From NCBI GenBank assembly GCA_007679095.1, contig VEFU01000009.1:35279-99278 (forward strand): a stretch of DNA of 64,000 nucleotides. Direction: 5' to 3'. A program made the translations under genes and the position numbers. This DNA comes from Paenibacillus bovis. GTDB taxonomy: Bacteria; Bacillota; Bacilli; Bacillales; Bacillaceae_C. Every line of letters starts with the position of its first letter. The first letter of the stretch is position 1. Positions 53,491-62,121 of the stretch are shown one piece after another. The notes under the pieces were generated by a model. That model was not told the DNA's origin and did not search any database. It was given only the letters and a program-made list of their open reading frames with translations.

Positions 53491-56127
53491 ATGGGCAAAA
53501 GATTTAGTATTTTATTAACCTTACTGCTAGTTGCTAACCTATTAATTCCGCCGAGCATGATGAGCTTTGCAGAAACAGAGGAAGAATCATTACCACAACT
53601 AAAGTTTGATTTTGAAGATGGAACAACGCAAGGTTGGGGTGCAAGAGGTGGAAGTGTTATATTAACTCCTACTGCTGATGCCGCGTATAGTGGTGATTAC
53701 GGGCTTCACGTATCAGGAAGAGTAGATGCTTGGAATGGAACAACGATAGATGTAACTGATTTTATGGAAGTAGGTAAAACATATTCGCTATCTGCATGGG
53801 CACGATTACCTGAAGGGATGCCTAGCTCAGGCGTTTCTGTGTTAATTGAAAGGCATACGGATGGCACAGCACATTATGAACACGTAAATGGTAAAACAGC
53901 TAGTGATGATACATGGGTGTTGATTTCTGGTGAATATACGCTTAAACATCCTGTGGAACGTATCTCCGTTTATTTTGAAGCATTTGATGAACCGGAATTA
54001 GAATTTTATTTAGATGATATTGTCATTCAAGAAGTACCAGCTCCTGAGCCAATCGTGATTGAAGATGATATTCCATCTTTAAAAGATGTATTTGCAGACC
54101 ATTTCAAATTAGGTGCAGCAATACTTTCAAATGAAGTAGAGGATCCAAATGGCCCGGATGCACAACTACTGAAAAAACATTATAATAGCTTAACTCCAGG
54201 TAATGAGTTGAAATGGGATGCGACAGAACCTCAAGAAGGTGTGTTTAACTTCACAGGATCCGATAAAATTGTTGAATTTGCTGAAGAAAATGGAATTGCA
54301 GTCCGTGGTCATACATTAATTTGGCATTCTCAAACACCAAACTGGGTCTTTTATGATGACGAAGGAAATCTTGCAAGTAAAGAGTTACTTTATGAACGTA
54401 TGAAAAGACATATTGAAACAGTGATGGGGAGATACAAAGGTAAAATTTATGCATGGGATGTCGTCAATGAAGTAATTGAGATTGGAGATCGTCAGCCAAA
54501 TGGTTTGCGTAATAGTCTTTGGTATCAAATTGCTGGTGAGGAGTTTATAGAGAAAGCATTTGAATATGCACATGCTGCTGACCCCGATGCGATTCTATAT
54601 ATTAATGACTATAATACACATATTCCAGATAGACGTGATGCCATGTATGATTTAGTGAAGCGTTTAAAGGATAAAGGGATTCCAGTACACGGTGTCGGAC
54701 ATCAAAATCATATTAGTATCACATATCCAAGTTTGAACGAAATGGATATGATGATAGAGAAATTTAGAGATTTAGGTGTTAGACAAGAAATAACAGAGCT
54801 GGATATGAGTATTTATTCGAGTGATTCGCAGTCATATGAGACATTCCCATATGAACTTCAAGTAGAACAGGCACTACGATATAAGGACCTTTTTGACATA
54901 TTTAAGAAGCACTCTGATCAGTTGGATGCAGTTATTTTCTGGGGGAAAGATGATTTAAATACATGGTTACGAACATTCCCAGTAACTAGAAATAACTGGC
55001 CATTACTATTTGATGAGCGCATGCAAGCGAAATTAGCTTACTGGGCATTAGTAGATCCTACAAAACTGCCTGCACCAATTCAAGAACTAGATGCTAACTT
55101 CGGAACTCCAAACATAGATGGAAAAAAAGATTTAGTTTGGGAGACAGTACCTGCTAAATCCTTTAATATAGCTGACGATATCCCAGTGTCCTTTAAAACG
55201 TTATGGGATGACGAGAATCTGTATGTTTGGACAGAGGTTAAAGACAAGACGGTGAACAAAAATGATCTAGTAGAAATCTTTATACACGATGAAAATGGAA
55301 TTCTGCATAACAAGATTAATAGAAAAGGAAAGAATCAGCATCACTACAAGGTAAAAGAAGGTAAAGACGGATATGTAGCGGAAATTAAAATCTCAAAAGA
55401 AGAATTAGCTATTGGGCAAGAAATCCGTTTTGATATCCGTGTTACAGATGTGGATGGAGATCAAATTGCTTCTTGGAATGATCCAACAAATGATCAGGAA
55501 AATAAACTAGAAAACTACGGAAAGTTGAATTTGAAAGCTGCAATCAATACTGCGAATGCGGTATTTGGAACTCCTGTGCTAGATGGGAAAAAAGACAAGG
55601 TATGGGATAAAGCCTATAACATTCAAACTGGAAAAGAAATTGAAGGTACAAATGGGGCATGGGCGAACGTCAGGACTTTATGGGATAAGGAATACCTATA
55701 TATTTATGCGGAAGTCCATGACAAAACTTTAACGACAGCTAGTCCAAACCCTTGGGAACAAGATTCTATCGAAATATTTGTAGACCAAAACAATGGTAAA
55801 ACTGCTGAATATGAAAGTGATGACGGTCAGTATCGCGTTAACTTTAATAATGAACAAAGTTATGGTGGTGCTGCATCATCTGAAAACTTTACAACCGTTA
55901 CGAGATTAACAGATGATGGCTATGTAGTAGAAGCGGCAATAAAACTTAATTTTGCCGCAAAAAAAGGAATGGTTATAGGGTTTGATGTACAAGTGAATGA
56001 CGATCAAAATGATGATGGTTCAAGAGACAGTGTTTCTATATGGGAAGATGCAACTGGTCAATCATATCAAAACACTTCTCGCATAGGTGTGTTGGAATTC
56101 ACGAATAAACCTAATAATAAACGCTAA
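53491..56127 (+). CDS. secreted modular xylanase, CBM22-GH10-CBM9-CBM9
   Basis: Predicted 878-residue enzyme, ATG behind TAGGAGGATG. Signal peptide about 1-27; CBM22-like 36-180; GH10 about 194-550 with VRGHTLIWHSQ, acid/base Glu327 (YAWDVVNEV), nucleophile Glu436 (RQEITELDMS) and VIFWGKDDLNTWL; CBM9 modules about 556-700 and 705-870. It has the same architecture as the gene 168 bp upstream and very similar ends, but its catalytic domain is far closer to the anchored GH10 at 59021. This points to duplication plus domain exchange. Confidence 0.93.
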   Translation: MGKRFSILLTLLLVANLLIPPSMMSFAETEEESLPQLKFDFEDGTTQGWGARGGSVILTPTADAAYSGDYGLHVSGRVDAWNGTTIDVTDFMEVGKTYSLSAWARLPEGMPSSGVSVLIERHTDGTAHYEHVNGKTASDDTWVLISGEYTLKHPVERISVYFEAFDEPELEFYLDDIVIQEVPAPEPIVIEDDIPSLKDVFADHFKLGAAILSNEVEDPNGPDAQLLKKHYNSLTPGNELKWDATEPQEGVFNFTGSDKIVEFAEENGIAVRGHTLIWHSQTPNWVFYDDEGNLASKELLYERMKRHIETVMGRYKGKIYAWDVVNEVIEIGDRQPNGLRNSLWYQIAGEEFIEKAFEYAHAADPDAILYINDYNTHIPDRRDAMYDLVKRLKDKGIPVHGVGHQNHISITYPSLNEMDMMIEKFRDLGVRQEITELDMSIYSSDSQSYETFPYELQVEQALRYKDLFDIFKKHSDQLDAVIFWGKDDLNTWLRTFPVTRNNWPLLFDERMQAKLAYWALVDPTKLPAPIQELDANFGTPNIDGKKDLVWETVPAKSFNIADDIPVSFKTLWDDENLYVWTEVKDKTVNKNDLVEIFIHDENGILHNKINRKGKNQHHYKVKEGKDGYVAEIKISKEELAIGQEIRFDIRVTDVDGDQIASWNDPTNDQENKLENYGKLNLKAAINTANAVFGTPVLDGKKDKVWDKAYNIQTGKEIEGTNGAWANVRTLWDKEYLYIYAEVHDKTLTTASPNPWEQDSIEIFVDQNNGKTAEYESDDGQYRVNFNNEQSYGGAASSENFTTVTRLTDDGYVVEAAIKLNFAAKKGMVIGFDVQVNDDQNDDGSRDSVSIWEDATGQSYQNTSRIGVLEFTNKPNNKR

Positions 56128-56154
56128 AATAGTGAGAAAATAGTAGCTAATTTA

Positions 56155-56208
56155 AATAGGAGAATTGTCACGAATGACGAGTGCCAATTCTCCTATTTTT
56201 TTTTCGTT
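56155..56208 (+). terminator. terminator after the tandem xylanases
   Basis: AATAGGAGAATTG/CAATTCTCCTATT 13-bp perfect stem with T8 tail. Confidence 0.9.
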
Positions 56209-56277
56209 AGTAAAGATGTGGTAATAGAGTAAACAAATGCACGTTATCTAAATGTTGAATTTATTCTAAAAACATAT

Positions 56278-56304
56278 AGTAACCGCTTCCAACTAGTGTA
56301 TAAT
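56278..56304 (+). promoter_or_regulatory. cre-like site and -10 box before the response regulator
   Basis: AGTAACCGCTTCCA is two positions from the CcpA cre consensus; TATAAT follows at 56299. The site would sit over the promoter, fitting glucose repression of the xylan sensor genes. Confidence 0.45.
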
Positions 56305-56353
56305 ATAATTAATATTATTCTATTTACTAGATTACAAAGAAGGAGAAGGTATA

Positions 56354-57985
56354 ATGTACAGACTATTGATTGTAGATGATGAAGAAATTATTACAGAGTC
56401 TTTGTATGAGGTATTTTCACAATTGAAGTCTGAGGAACTAGACATATACAAGGCCTTTTCTGCAAAAGAAGTATTAAGTTGGTTATCCAGAACAAGAATC
56501 GACATTGTTTTAACAGATATAAGAATGCCCGGAATGAGTGGATTGGAATTATCGAAGGAAATCCTAAACTATTGGCCAAGATGTAAAATTATTTTTCTAA
56601 CAGGCTATAGTGAATTTGAGTATGCTTATGAAGCTTTTCAAATGAAAAATGTAAAATATCTTTTAAAAACAGAGGGCTATGCAAAAGTTACGGAAACGGT
56701 ATTAAGCGTGGTAGAAGAGATAAAAACAGATAATCGGATAAACAACATCATTGAAAAATCGCAAAAGCAACTTGAATTGTATGAACAAATGGAACAAGGG
56801 GAGTATTTACGTTATTTCGTTCAAGATAGTCAGATTTTCCATGATCGAGAAACGGAATTAAGTGAAAACTTCCAACGGTTAAATATTAACTTAAATGCCA
56901 ATGCACCTGTCTTCCTCGTTCTTGGGCGAGTTGTGCATCCAAGTGGAATTACATATACTGAGCAAGCAAAACTGCTTACATCCGTACGGGTGATATGGGA
57001 TCAGTTTATGAGTAATCAGCTTCACCATCTAGCAATTGTAGATCGTAAGGGAGATTGGTTGTGGTTCCTTCAACCATCTGATGATAACGATGAAAAATTT
57101 AATGAACACTTAATTCGCTATCTGGAAGGAACATTAGAGCAAATTCAAGAAGCATGCCAACAATCACTTGGTATCGAACTATCATTTACGATTAGTGGGT
57201 CTAAAAGTAATTGGTCTAAAGTTAGCTTGCAGTATGAAAGATTACGTGAATTGCAGCAAATGAAAATTGGCGATGGACTTTCTTCCATACAAATCGATTT
57301 ATACTCACAAACGACTGATGTGGAAAATAAAGAGTCTACACGGTTAGCGTCGAAAGTGGAGATACTCAATGGACATCTGGAAATCGGAAGAAAAGATGAG
57401 TTTATTAATAGTTTTACAGAGATGAAAGAATATGCCTTACATCATGTATGTAGTTTTCAAAAAGTAAATGAAATCTATTATTCTTTATCATTAATGTTAT
57501 TAACCTACATAAATCGTAAGGGATTACATGGTCAGTTAAATAATTTAGAAAAACTAATGCGACTAGAAGCGCATAAAACAATTGCAGACGGTTTTCATTA
57601 TTTATTGGAAATTGGAAAGCGCGTCCTAGATATTAAATCCATGGATGAACGTGATAGAGCATCTACAGTCGCTGAAAAAATATGCGAATTTATTCAAGAT
57701 CATTTACATGAGGATTTATCTCTAGTAAGACTTGCGGAAGTTCACCATTTTAACCCTTCCTATTTATCGAGGTTTTTTAAACAAGAAAAAGGGATGAACA
57801 TATCGGAGTATATTGATAACTGTCGTATTACAAAGGCAAAAGAATTACTGAGTAACGGGGACTTAAAGGTACGTGAAGTAGCTTTAAAAGTTGGTTACGA
57901 AGCAGCTCACTCCTTCACAAGGTTCTTTAAAAAATCAACAGGGATGACTCCACAAGAATATAAAGATAGTCTTATCTATAATTGA
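56354..57985 (+). CDS. YesN-type response regulator with AraC DNA-binding domain
   Basis: Predicted 543-residue regulator. Receiver domain 1-120 with acidic pocket DDEE and phospho-Asp55 in VLTDIRMPG; a central ~300-residue linker region typical of YesN-type proteins; AraC-type double helix-turn-helix about 440-540 (LSLVRLAEVHHFNPSYLSRFFKQ; VREVALKVGYEAAHSFTRFF). Regulators of this group control carbohydrate uptake and hydrolase genes. The matching YesM-type kinase is at 62122, separated by a repeat array, an anchored xylanase and a binding protein, instead of being adjacent. Confidence 0.92.
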   Translation: MYRLLIVDDEEIITESLYEVFSQLKSEELDIYKAFSAKEVLSWLSRTRIDIVLTDIRMPGMSGLELSKEILNYWPRCKIIFLTGYSEFEYAYEAFQMKNVKYLLKTEGYAKVTETVLSVVEEIKTDNRINNIIEKSQKQLELYEQMEQGEYLRYFVQDSQIFHDRETELSENFQRLNINLNANAPVFLVLGRVVHPSGITYTEQAKLLTSVRVIWDQFMSNQLHHLAIVDRKGDWLWFLQPSDDNDEKFNEHLIRYLEGTLEQIQEACQQSLGIELSFTISGSKSNWSKVSLQYERLRELQQMKIGDGLSSIQIDLYSQTTDVENKESTRLASKVEILNGHLEIGRKDEFINSFTEMKEYALHHVCSFQKVNEIYYSLSLMLLTYINRKGLHGQLNNLEKLMRLEAHKTIADGFHYLLEIGKRVLDIKSMDERDRASTVAEKICEFIQDHLHEDLSLVRLAEVHHFNPSYLSRFFKQEKGMNISEYIDNCRITKAKELLSNGDLKVREVALKVGYEAAHSFTRFFKKSTGMTPQEYKDSLIYN

Positions 57986-57996
57986 ATTGTTTAGCT

Positions 57997-58034
57997 TAGC
58001 ATGGGCATGCGGGAGTATGCTCATGCTTTTTTGT
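57997..58034 (+). terminator. terminator after the response regulator
   Basis: AGCATG-GCAT/ATGC-CATGCT stem with T6. Confidence 0.85.
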
Positions 58035-58080
58035 TGTGTTGGATTCTCACAGCCACTTTTATAGGGAATTGGCTGTTAAT

Positions 58081-58912
58081 GGTTGAGATAGAGCTTGTCA
58101 TGACGAGTTAGAAGTGAAACTCTTTATGAACCGGTCTTGATAGAGCCTGTCACGACGCATTTGAGGTGCACCTCTTAAAGAATCGGTCATGATAGAGTTC
58201 GTCACGACGAATTGGAAGTGAAATTCACCTTAAATTGGTTGAGACAGAGCTTCTCACGTCGAATTTGAGATGAAGCTTATCATGAAACTGTCTTGATAGT
58301 GCCTGTCACGACGAAAATGAAGTAGCTCGTGCCTTAAAGAGGTTGAGACAGAGCTTCTCAAGTCGATTTTGAGATGAAACACATCAATAAACGGTCTTGA
58401 TAGAGCCTGTCACGACGCATTTGAGGTGCACCTCTTAAAGAATCGGTCATGATAGAGTTCGTCACGACGAATTGGAAGTGAAATTCACCTTAAACTGGTT
58501 GAGATAGAGCTTCTCACGACGAATTAGAGGCAAAAGTCATCATGAATTGGTCATGATAGAGCTCGTCACGACGAATATGGAGTAGCCCGTGCCTTAAACA
58601 AGTTGAGACAGAGCTTCTCACGGCGAATTAGAGGTAAAAGACAACATGAATTGGTCATGATAGAGTTCGTCACGACGAATTGGAAGTGAAATTCACCTTA
58701 AACTGGTTGAGACAGAGCTTCTCACGGCGAATTAGGTGTGAAACTCATCATGAATCGGTCATGATAGAGCTTCTCTCGACATATTTGAGCTTGAACTCTC
58801 CATAAATCGGTTGAGACAAAGTCCGTCGTCACGTTTTCTAGGAAGAACTCACCTACAATCTGCAGAGATAAAACCGAGTCATATCGTTGTTCTTTCCACG
58901 TAAAACTCGTTC
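58081..58912. repeat. 52-bp tandem array C, about 15-16 monomers, same family as array B
   Basis: The motif GGTYNWGAYAGAGYTYSTCACGACG recurs at 58081, 58133, 58185, 58237 and on to 58809 in exact 52-bp steps; the last copy (58861) is degenerate. The conserved half resembles that of array B at 5288-6170 (GGTYGAGA-N9-GTCACGACGAATT), while the other half differs. A block pair around 58130-58240 and 58390-58500 is near-identical, indicating recent internal duplication. The array fills the gap between the response regulator and the anchored GH10. No coding frame. Confidence 0.95.
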
Positions 58913-59020
58913 CTAAAAAAAGCTATATTTCGAAGGGGGAAATACTAGTCATTGAACGGTTTTTATCAAATCAAAGTGATGGTATCCTAAGTAAAATTAC
59001 TTTATCGGAGGTTTGAAAAT

Positions 59021-60292
59021 TTGCTTGAATACGTTAAGAAATATAAATGGTTAGTGATAGCATTACCCCTTATTGTTGCCCTCACGATAGTCATGGTGAT
59101 AGTAAATAAAAAAGATGATCCTATTCCGGTCACAAAGGAGCCACAAGCGGTCGATAAAAATGACGCAAACAACGACCATGTTTCAAACGACAATGATTCA
59201 AACGAAGAAAATGAGGAGCCACTAGATGAGCAGCCTGAAGATCCAGGACCGATTGTGATTGAAGAAAATATCCCCTCTTTGCAAGATGTATTCAAGGACA
59301 ATTTCATTTTAGGGACTTCCCTCGGTGTAAATGAAATATATAACACGGAAGGTCCAGATGCACAGTTAATAAAAAAACATTTTAATAGTATAACTCCCGC
59401 GAACGAATTGAAATGGGATGCAACAGAGCCTCAAGAAGGAAAATTCAATTTTACAAGATCCGATAGAATAGTAGAGTTCGCAGAAGAAAATGACATAGCA
59501 TTACGCGGACATACATTAATTTGGTACTCACAAACTCCTAATTGGGTTTTTTACGATGAAGATGGAAATCTAGCAAGTAAGGAATTGCTGTACGCACGTA
59601 TGAAACATCATATAGAGACAGTTGTTGGTCGATACAAAGGGAAGATTTATGCTTGGGATGTTGTCAATGAAGTACTAGAACCTGCTGATGGATTACCAAA
59701 TGGTTTACGGAATAGCTTATGGTATCAAATCGCCGGTGAAGAATATATCGAGAAGGCGTTTGAATTTGCCCATGAAGCAGATCCTGAAGCAATTCTTTAT
59801 ATCAATGATTACAATACACATATTCCGGAGAAGCGCGATTATTTATATGATCTAGTAAAACGACTCAAAGATAAAGGGGTGCCTATACATGGGGTTGGGC
59901 ATCAAACTCATATTGGCGTCTTTTATCCTCCTGTAAGAGAGCTTGATCAAATGATTGAGAAATTTAAAGATTTAGATGTAGAACAGGAAGTTACAGAAAT
60001 GGATATGAGTATTTATCTAAATGATAATCAGAAATACGATACTTTTCCGGAGTATCTACAAATCGCCCAAGCCAATCGATATAGAGACATCTTTGATATA
60101 TTTAAAAAGCACTCAGATGAGCTGTCAGCTGTTATTTTCTGGGGAAAGGATGACTTAAATACATGGTTACGTACATTTCCTGTCACACGAAATAATTGGC
60201 CACTATTATTCGATGAACGGTTACAGGCGAAGTATGCATACTGGGCAATCGTGGATCCTAGCAAAGTACCTACAGAAGCAAGTGATAATTAG
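59021..60292 (+). CDS. membrane-anchored GH10 xylanase
   Basis: Predicted 423-residue enzyme with TTG start nine bases after CGGAGG. One hydrophobic segment at 9-28 without clear cleavage site acts as an anchor, then an acidic linker 31-80 (Asn/Asp/Glu-rich), then GH10 from about 84. Acid/base Glu217 (YAWDVVNEV) and nucleophile Glu326 (QEVTEMDMS) are present. In the -1 subsite loop HTLIWYSQ, Tyr169 replaces the nearly invariant His (WHSQ in the other copies here). The catalytic domain is very similar to that of the xylanase at 53491. It lies 123 bp before a sugar-binding lipoprotein gene. Confidence 0.9.
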   Translation: MLEYVKKYKWLVIALPLIVALTIVMVIVNKKDDPIPVTKEPQAVDKNDANNDHVSNDNDSNEENEEPLDEQPEDPGPIVIEENIPSLQDVFKDNFILGTSLGVNEIYNTEGPDAQLIKKHFNSITPANELKWDATEPQEGKFNFTRSDRIVEFAEENDIALRGHTLIWYSQTPNWVFYDEDGNLASKELLYARMKHHIETVVGRYKGKIYAWDVVNEVLEPADGLPNGLRNSLWYQIAGEEYIEKAFEFAHEADPEAILYINDYNTHIPEKRDYLYDLVKRLKDKGVPIHGVGHQTHIGVFYPPVRELDQMIEKFKDLDVEQEVTEMDMSIYLNDNQKYDTFPEYLQIAQANRYRDIFDIFKKHSDELSAVIFWGKDDLNTWLRTFPVTRNNWPLLFDERLQAKYAYWAIVDPSKVPTEASDN

Positions 60293-60415
60293 CCTATATG
60301 AAAACTTAAAGGAATCAAATGATAGAGTTGTACAAATATTGTCAATAAATGAAAATATTTGTTGTCGTAGTTAAATAGAATTGCTATGATGAAGAGGATA
60401 AAGTAGGTGATATCA

Positions 60416-62095
60416 TTGAAAATCCATAATTGGAAGCGATTACTTGTGTGTCTGCTTTCTCTACTTATGATTATCAATATTACAAGCTGTTCCAAAAATG
60501 AGTCCAATGTAAAATCTGCATTACAAAGTGAAACTACTAGTATGGAAGATCATGTATATACAGAAGTAGGTTTACGTAAATATAACCCGCCTATTGAAGT
60601 TCATTTTGTGAGAGAACTGACGGATAGTTTACAAGGTCTTTTAGACAATCTTCCTGATGAAACGCTTAATAATAATAGATGGAGTAACTTATTTGAAGAA
60701 GTGTTAGGTGTTCATATGAACAATGAATGGGTGGAAAGTGGAGAGATTTTTGCCTTGAAGCTAAACCATACGATATCCTCTGGAGAAATACCAGATATTA
60801 TTAAAGTAAATGCTGATCAGTTAAGAATTTTATATAATGATGGTTTAATTGAAGATTTAACTCAAGTTTATGAAGAATACGCAACACCATTAACGAAAGC
60901 GATATTTAGTCAGGAAGGTAATGCTGCATTTGATCTCGCGACGATGGCAGGGAATTTAATGGCTATTCCTGTCACAGGATCCTCGATTGAAGAAGCTACT
61001 TATATATGGATTCGAACAGATTGGCTGGATAGTCTTGGATTAGAAGCACCTAGAACCATCGATGATTTGTTGAAAATATCTAAGGCGTTTACAACGAAGG
61101 ACCCTGACCAAAATGGAGAAGATGATACGTATGGGCTCATGCTTTCGAATTATTTATGGGATCCAATCGCAGATATGGAAGGATTTATGGCAGGGTTTGA
61201 TGCATTTCCACGTCTATGGGTGGAGGATGAGTCAGGTAAACTAGTATTTGGTGGTATTCAACCAGAAGTGAAAGCTGCATTACAAGAATTGCAGAAAATG
61301 TATAAAAACGGCGAAATTGAAAATGAGTTTTATTATAAAAATGGTACAGATGTGAAGGAAATGGTGGTACAAGGCAAATTAGGAATGTTTTATGGAGAAC
61401 AAGGCAGCTCTTCATTTTTAGAGGAAAGCCGTAAGTTTGATAAACAGGCTGAATGGCAGGCATTTCCTATTGTTTCTGGTGCCAAGGAATCTGCGAAAGT
61501 GCCACTGAAATATAGTACGTCAGAATTTTTTGCCGTTAAAAAAGGGTTTGAACATCCAGAAGTGATTGTGAAACTAATCAATTTATACTTAGAAAAAGTG
61601 TGGGGAGAGACAGCTGAATTTGATACATATCATAGCAGTCCTTTACCTGTATGGCAGTTATCCCCTGTATCGCCGTATCCAGCTAGGAAAAATCTAGAGG
61701 CGTTCCGACAAATTGATTATGCACGCAAAAATGGAGATATGAGTCAGTTAACTATTCAAGCTAAGCACATTCAAACGTTTGTTGAGAAATACCTAAAAGA
61801 TAGCGTGGAAAGTTTTTGGGGATGGGAAAGAACATATGGAGAGAACGGCGCTTTTGCAATTCTAGACCAATATGAACAAAATGGCCAGTTTTTATATGAT
61901 AAATTTACAGGGCCACCTACAGCTACAATGTTAGAACGTGAATCTTTCCTTGTAGACCTTCAACACGAAACATATTTTGATATTATTTTAGGAAATCCAA
62001 TAGATGAATTTGATAATTTTATAGAAAAGTGGAACAAGCTCGGTGGGGAGCAAATTACCAAAGAAGTAAATGCATGGTATACACATAATAAGTAA
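60416..62095 (+). CDS. extracellular solute-binding lipoprotein of a carbohydrate ABC importer
   Basis: Predicted 559-residue protein with TTG start six bases after GTAGGTG. Lipoprotein signal with ITSC (Cys25). The body has family 1 features: VLGVHMNNEW, DIIKVNADQLRILYNDGLIEDLTQVY, IRTDWLDSLGLEAPRTIDDLLKISKAFTTKDPDQNGEDDTYGL and GKLGMFYGEQGS, as in LplA/YtcQ-type receptors for oligosaccharides. The permease genes (YtcP/LplB type) are not in the window and may lie downstream. Probable ligand: xylo- or aldouronic oligosaccharide, inferred from neighbours. Confidence 0.88.
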   Translation: MKIHNWKRLLVCLLSLLMIINITSCSKNESNVKSALQSETTSMEDHVYTEVGLRKYNPPIEVHFVRELTDSLQGLLDNLPDETLNNNRWSNLFEEVLGVHMNNEWVESGEIFALKLNHTISSGEIPDIIKVNADQLRILYNDGLIEDLTQVYEEYATPLTKAIFSQEGNAAFDLATMAGNLMAIPVTGSSIEEATYIWIRTDWLDSLGLEAPRTIDDLLKISKAFTTKDPDQNGEDDTYGLMLSNYLWDPIADMEGFMAGFDAFPRLWVEDESGKLVFGGIQPEVKAALQELQKMYKNGEIENEFYYKNGTDVKEMVVQGKLGMFYGEQGSSSFLEESRKFDKQAEWQAFPIVSGAKESAKVPLKYSTSEFFAVKKGFEHPEVIVKLINLYLEKVWGETAEFDTYHSSPLPVWQLSPVSPYPARKNLEAFRQIDYARKNGDMSQLTIQAKHIQTFVEKYLKDSVESFWGWERTYGENGAFAILDQYEQNGQFLYDKFTGPPTATMLERESFLVDLQHETYFDIILGNPIDEFDNFIEKWNKLGGEQITKEVNAWYTHNK

Positions 62096-62121
62096 ATACA
62101 CAGAGGCTCGGGGGGGAAGCC

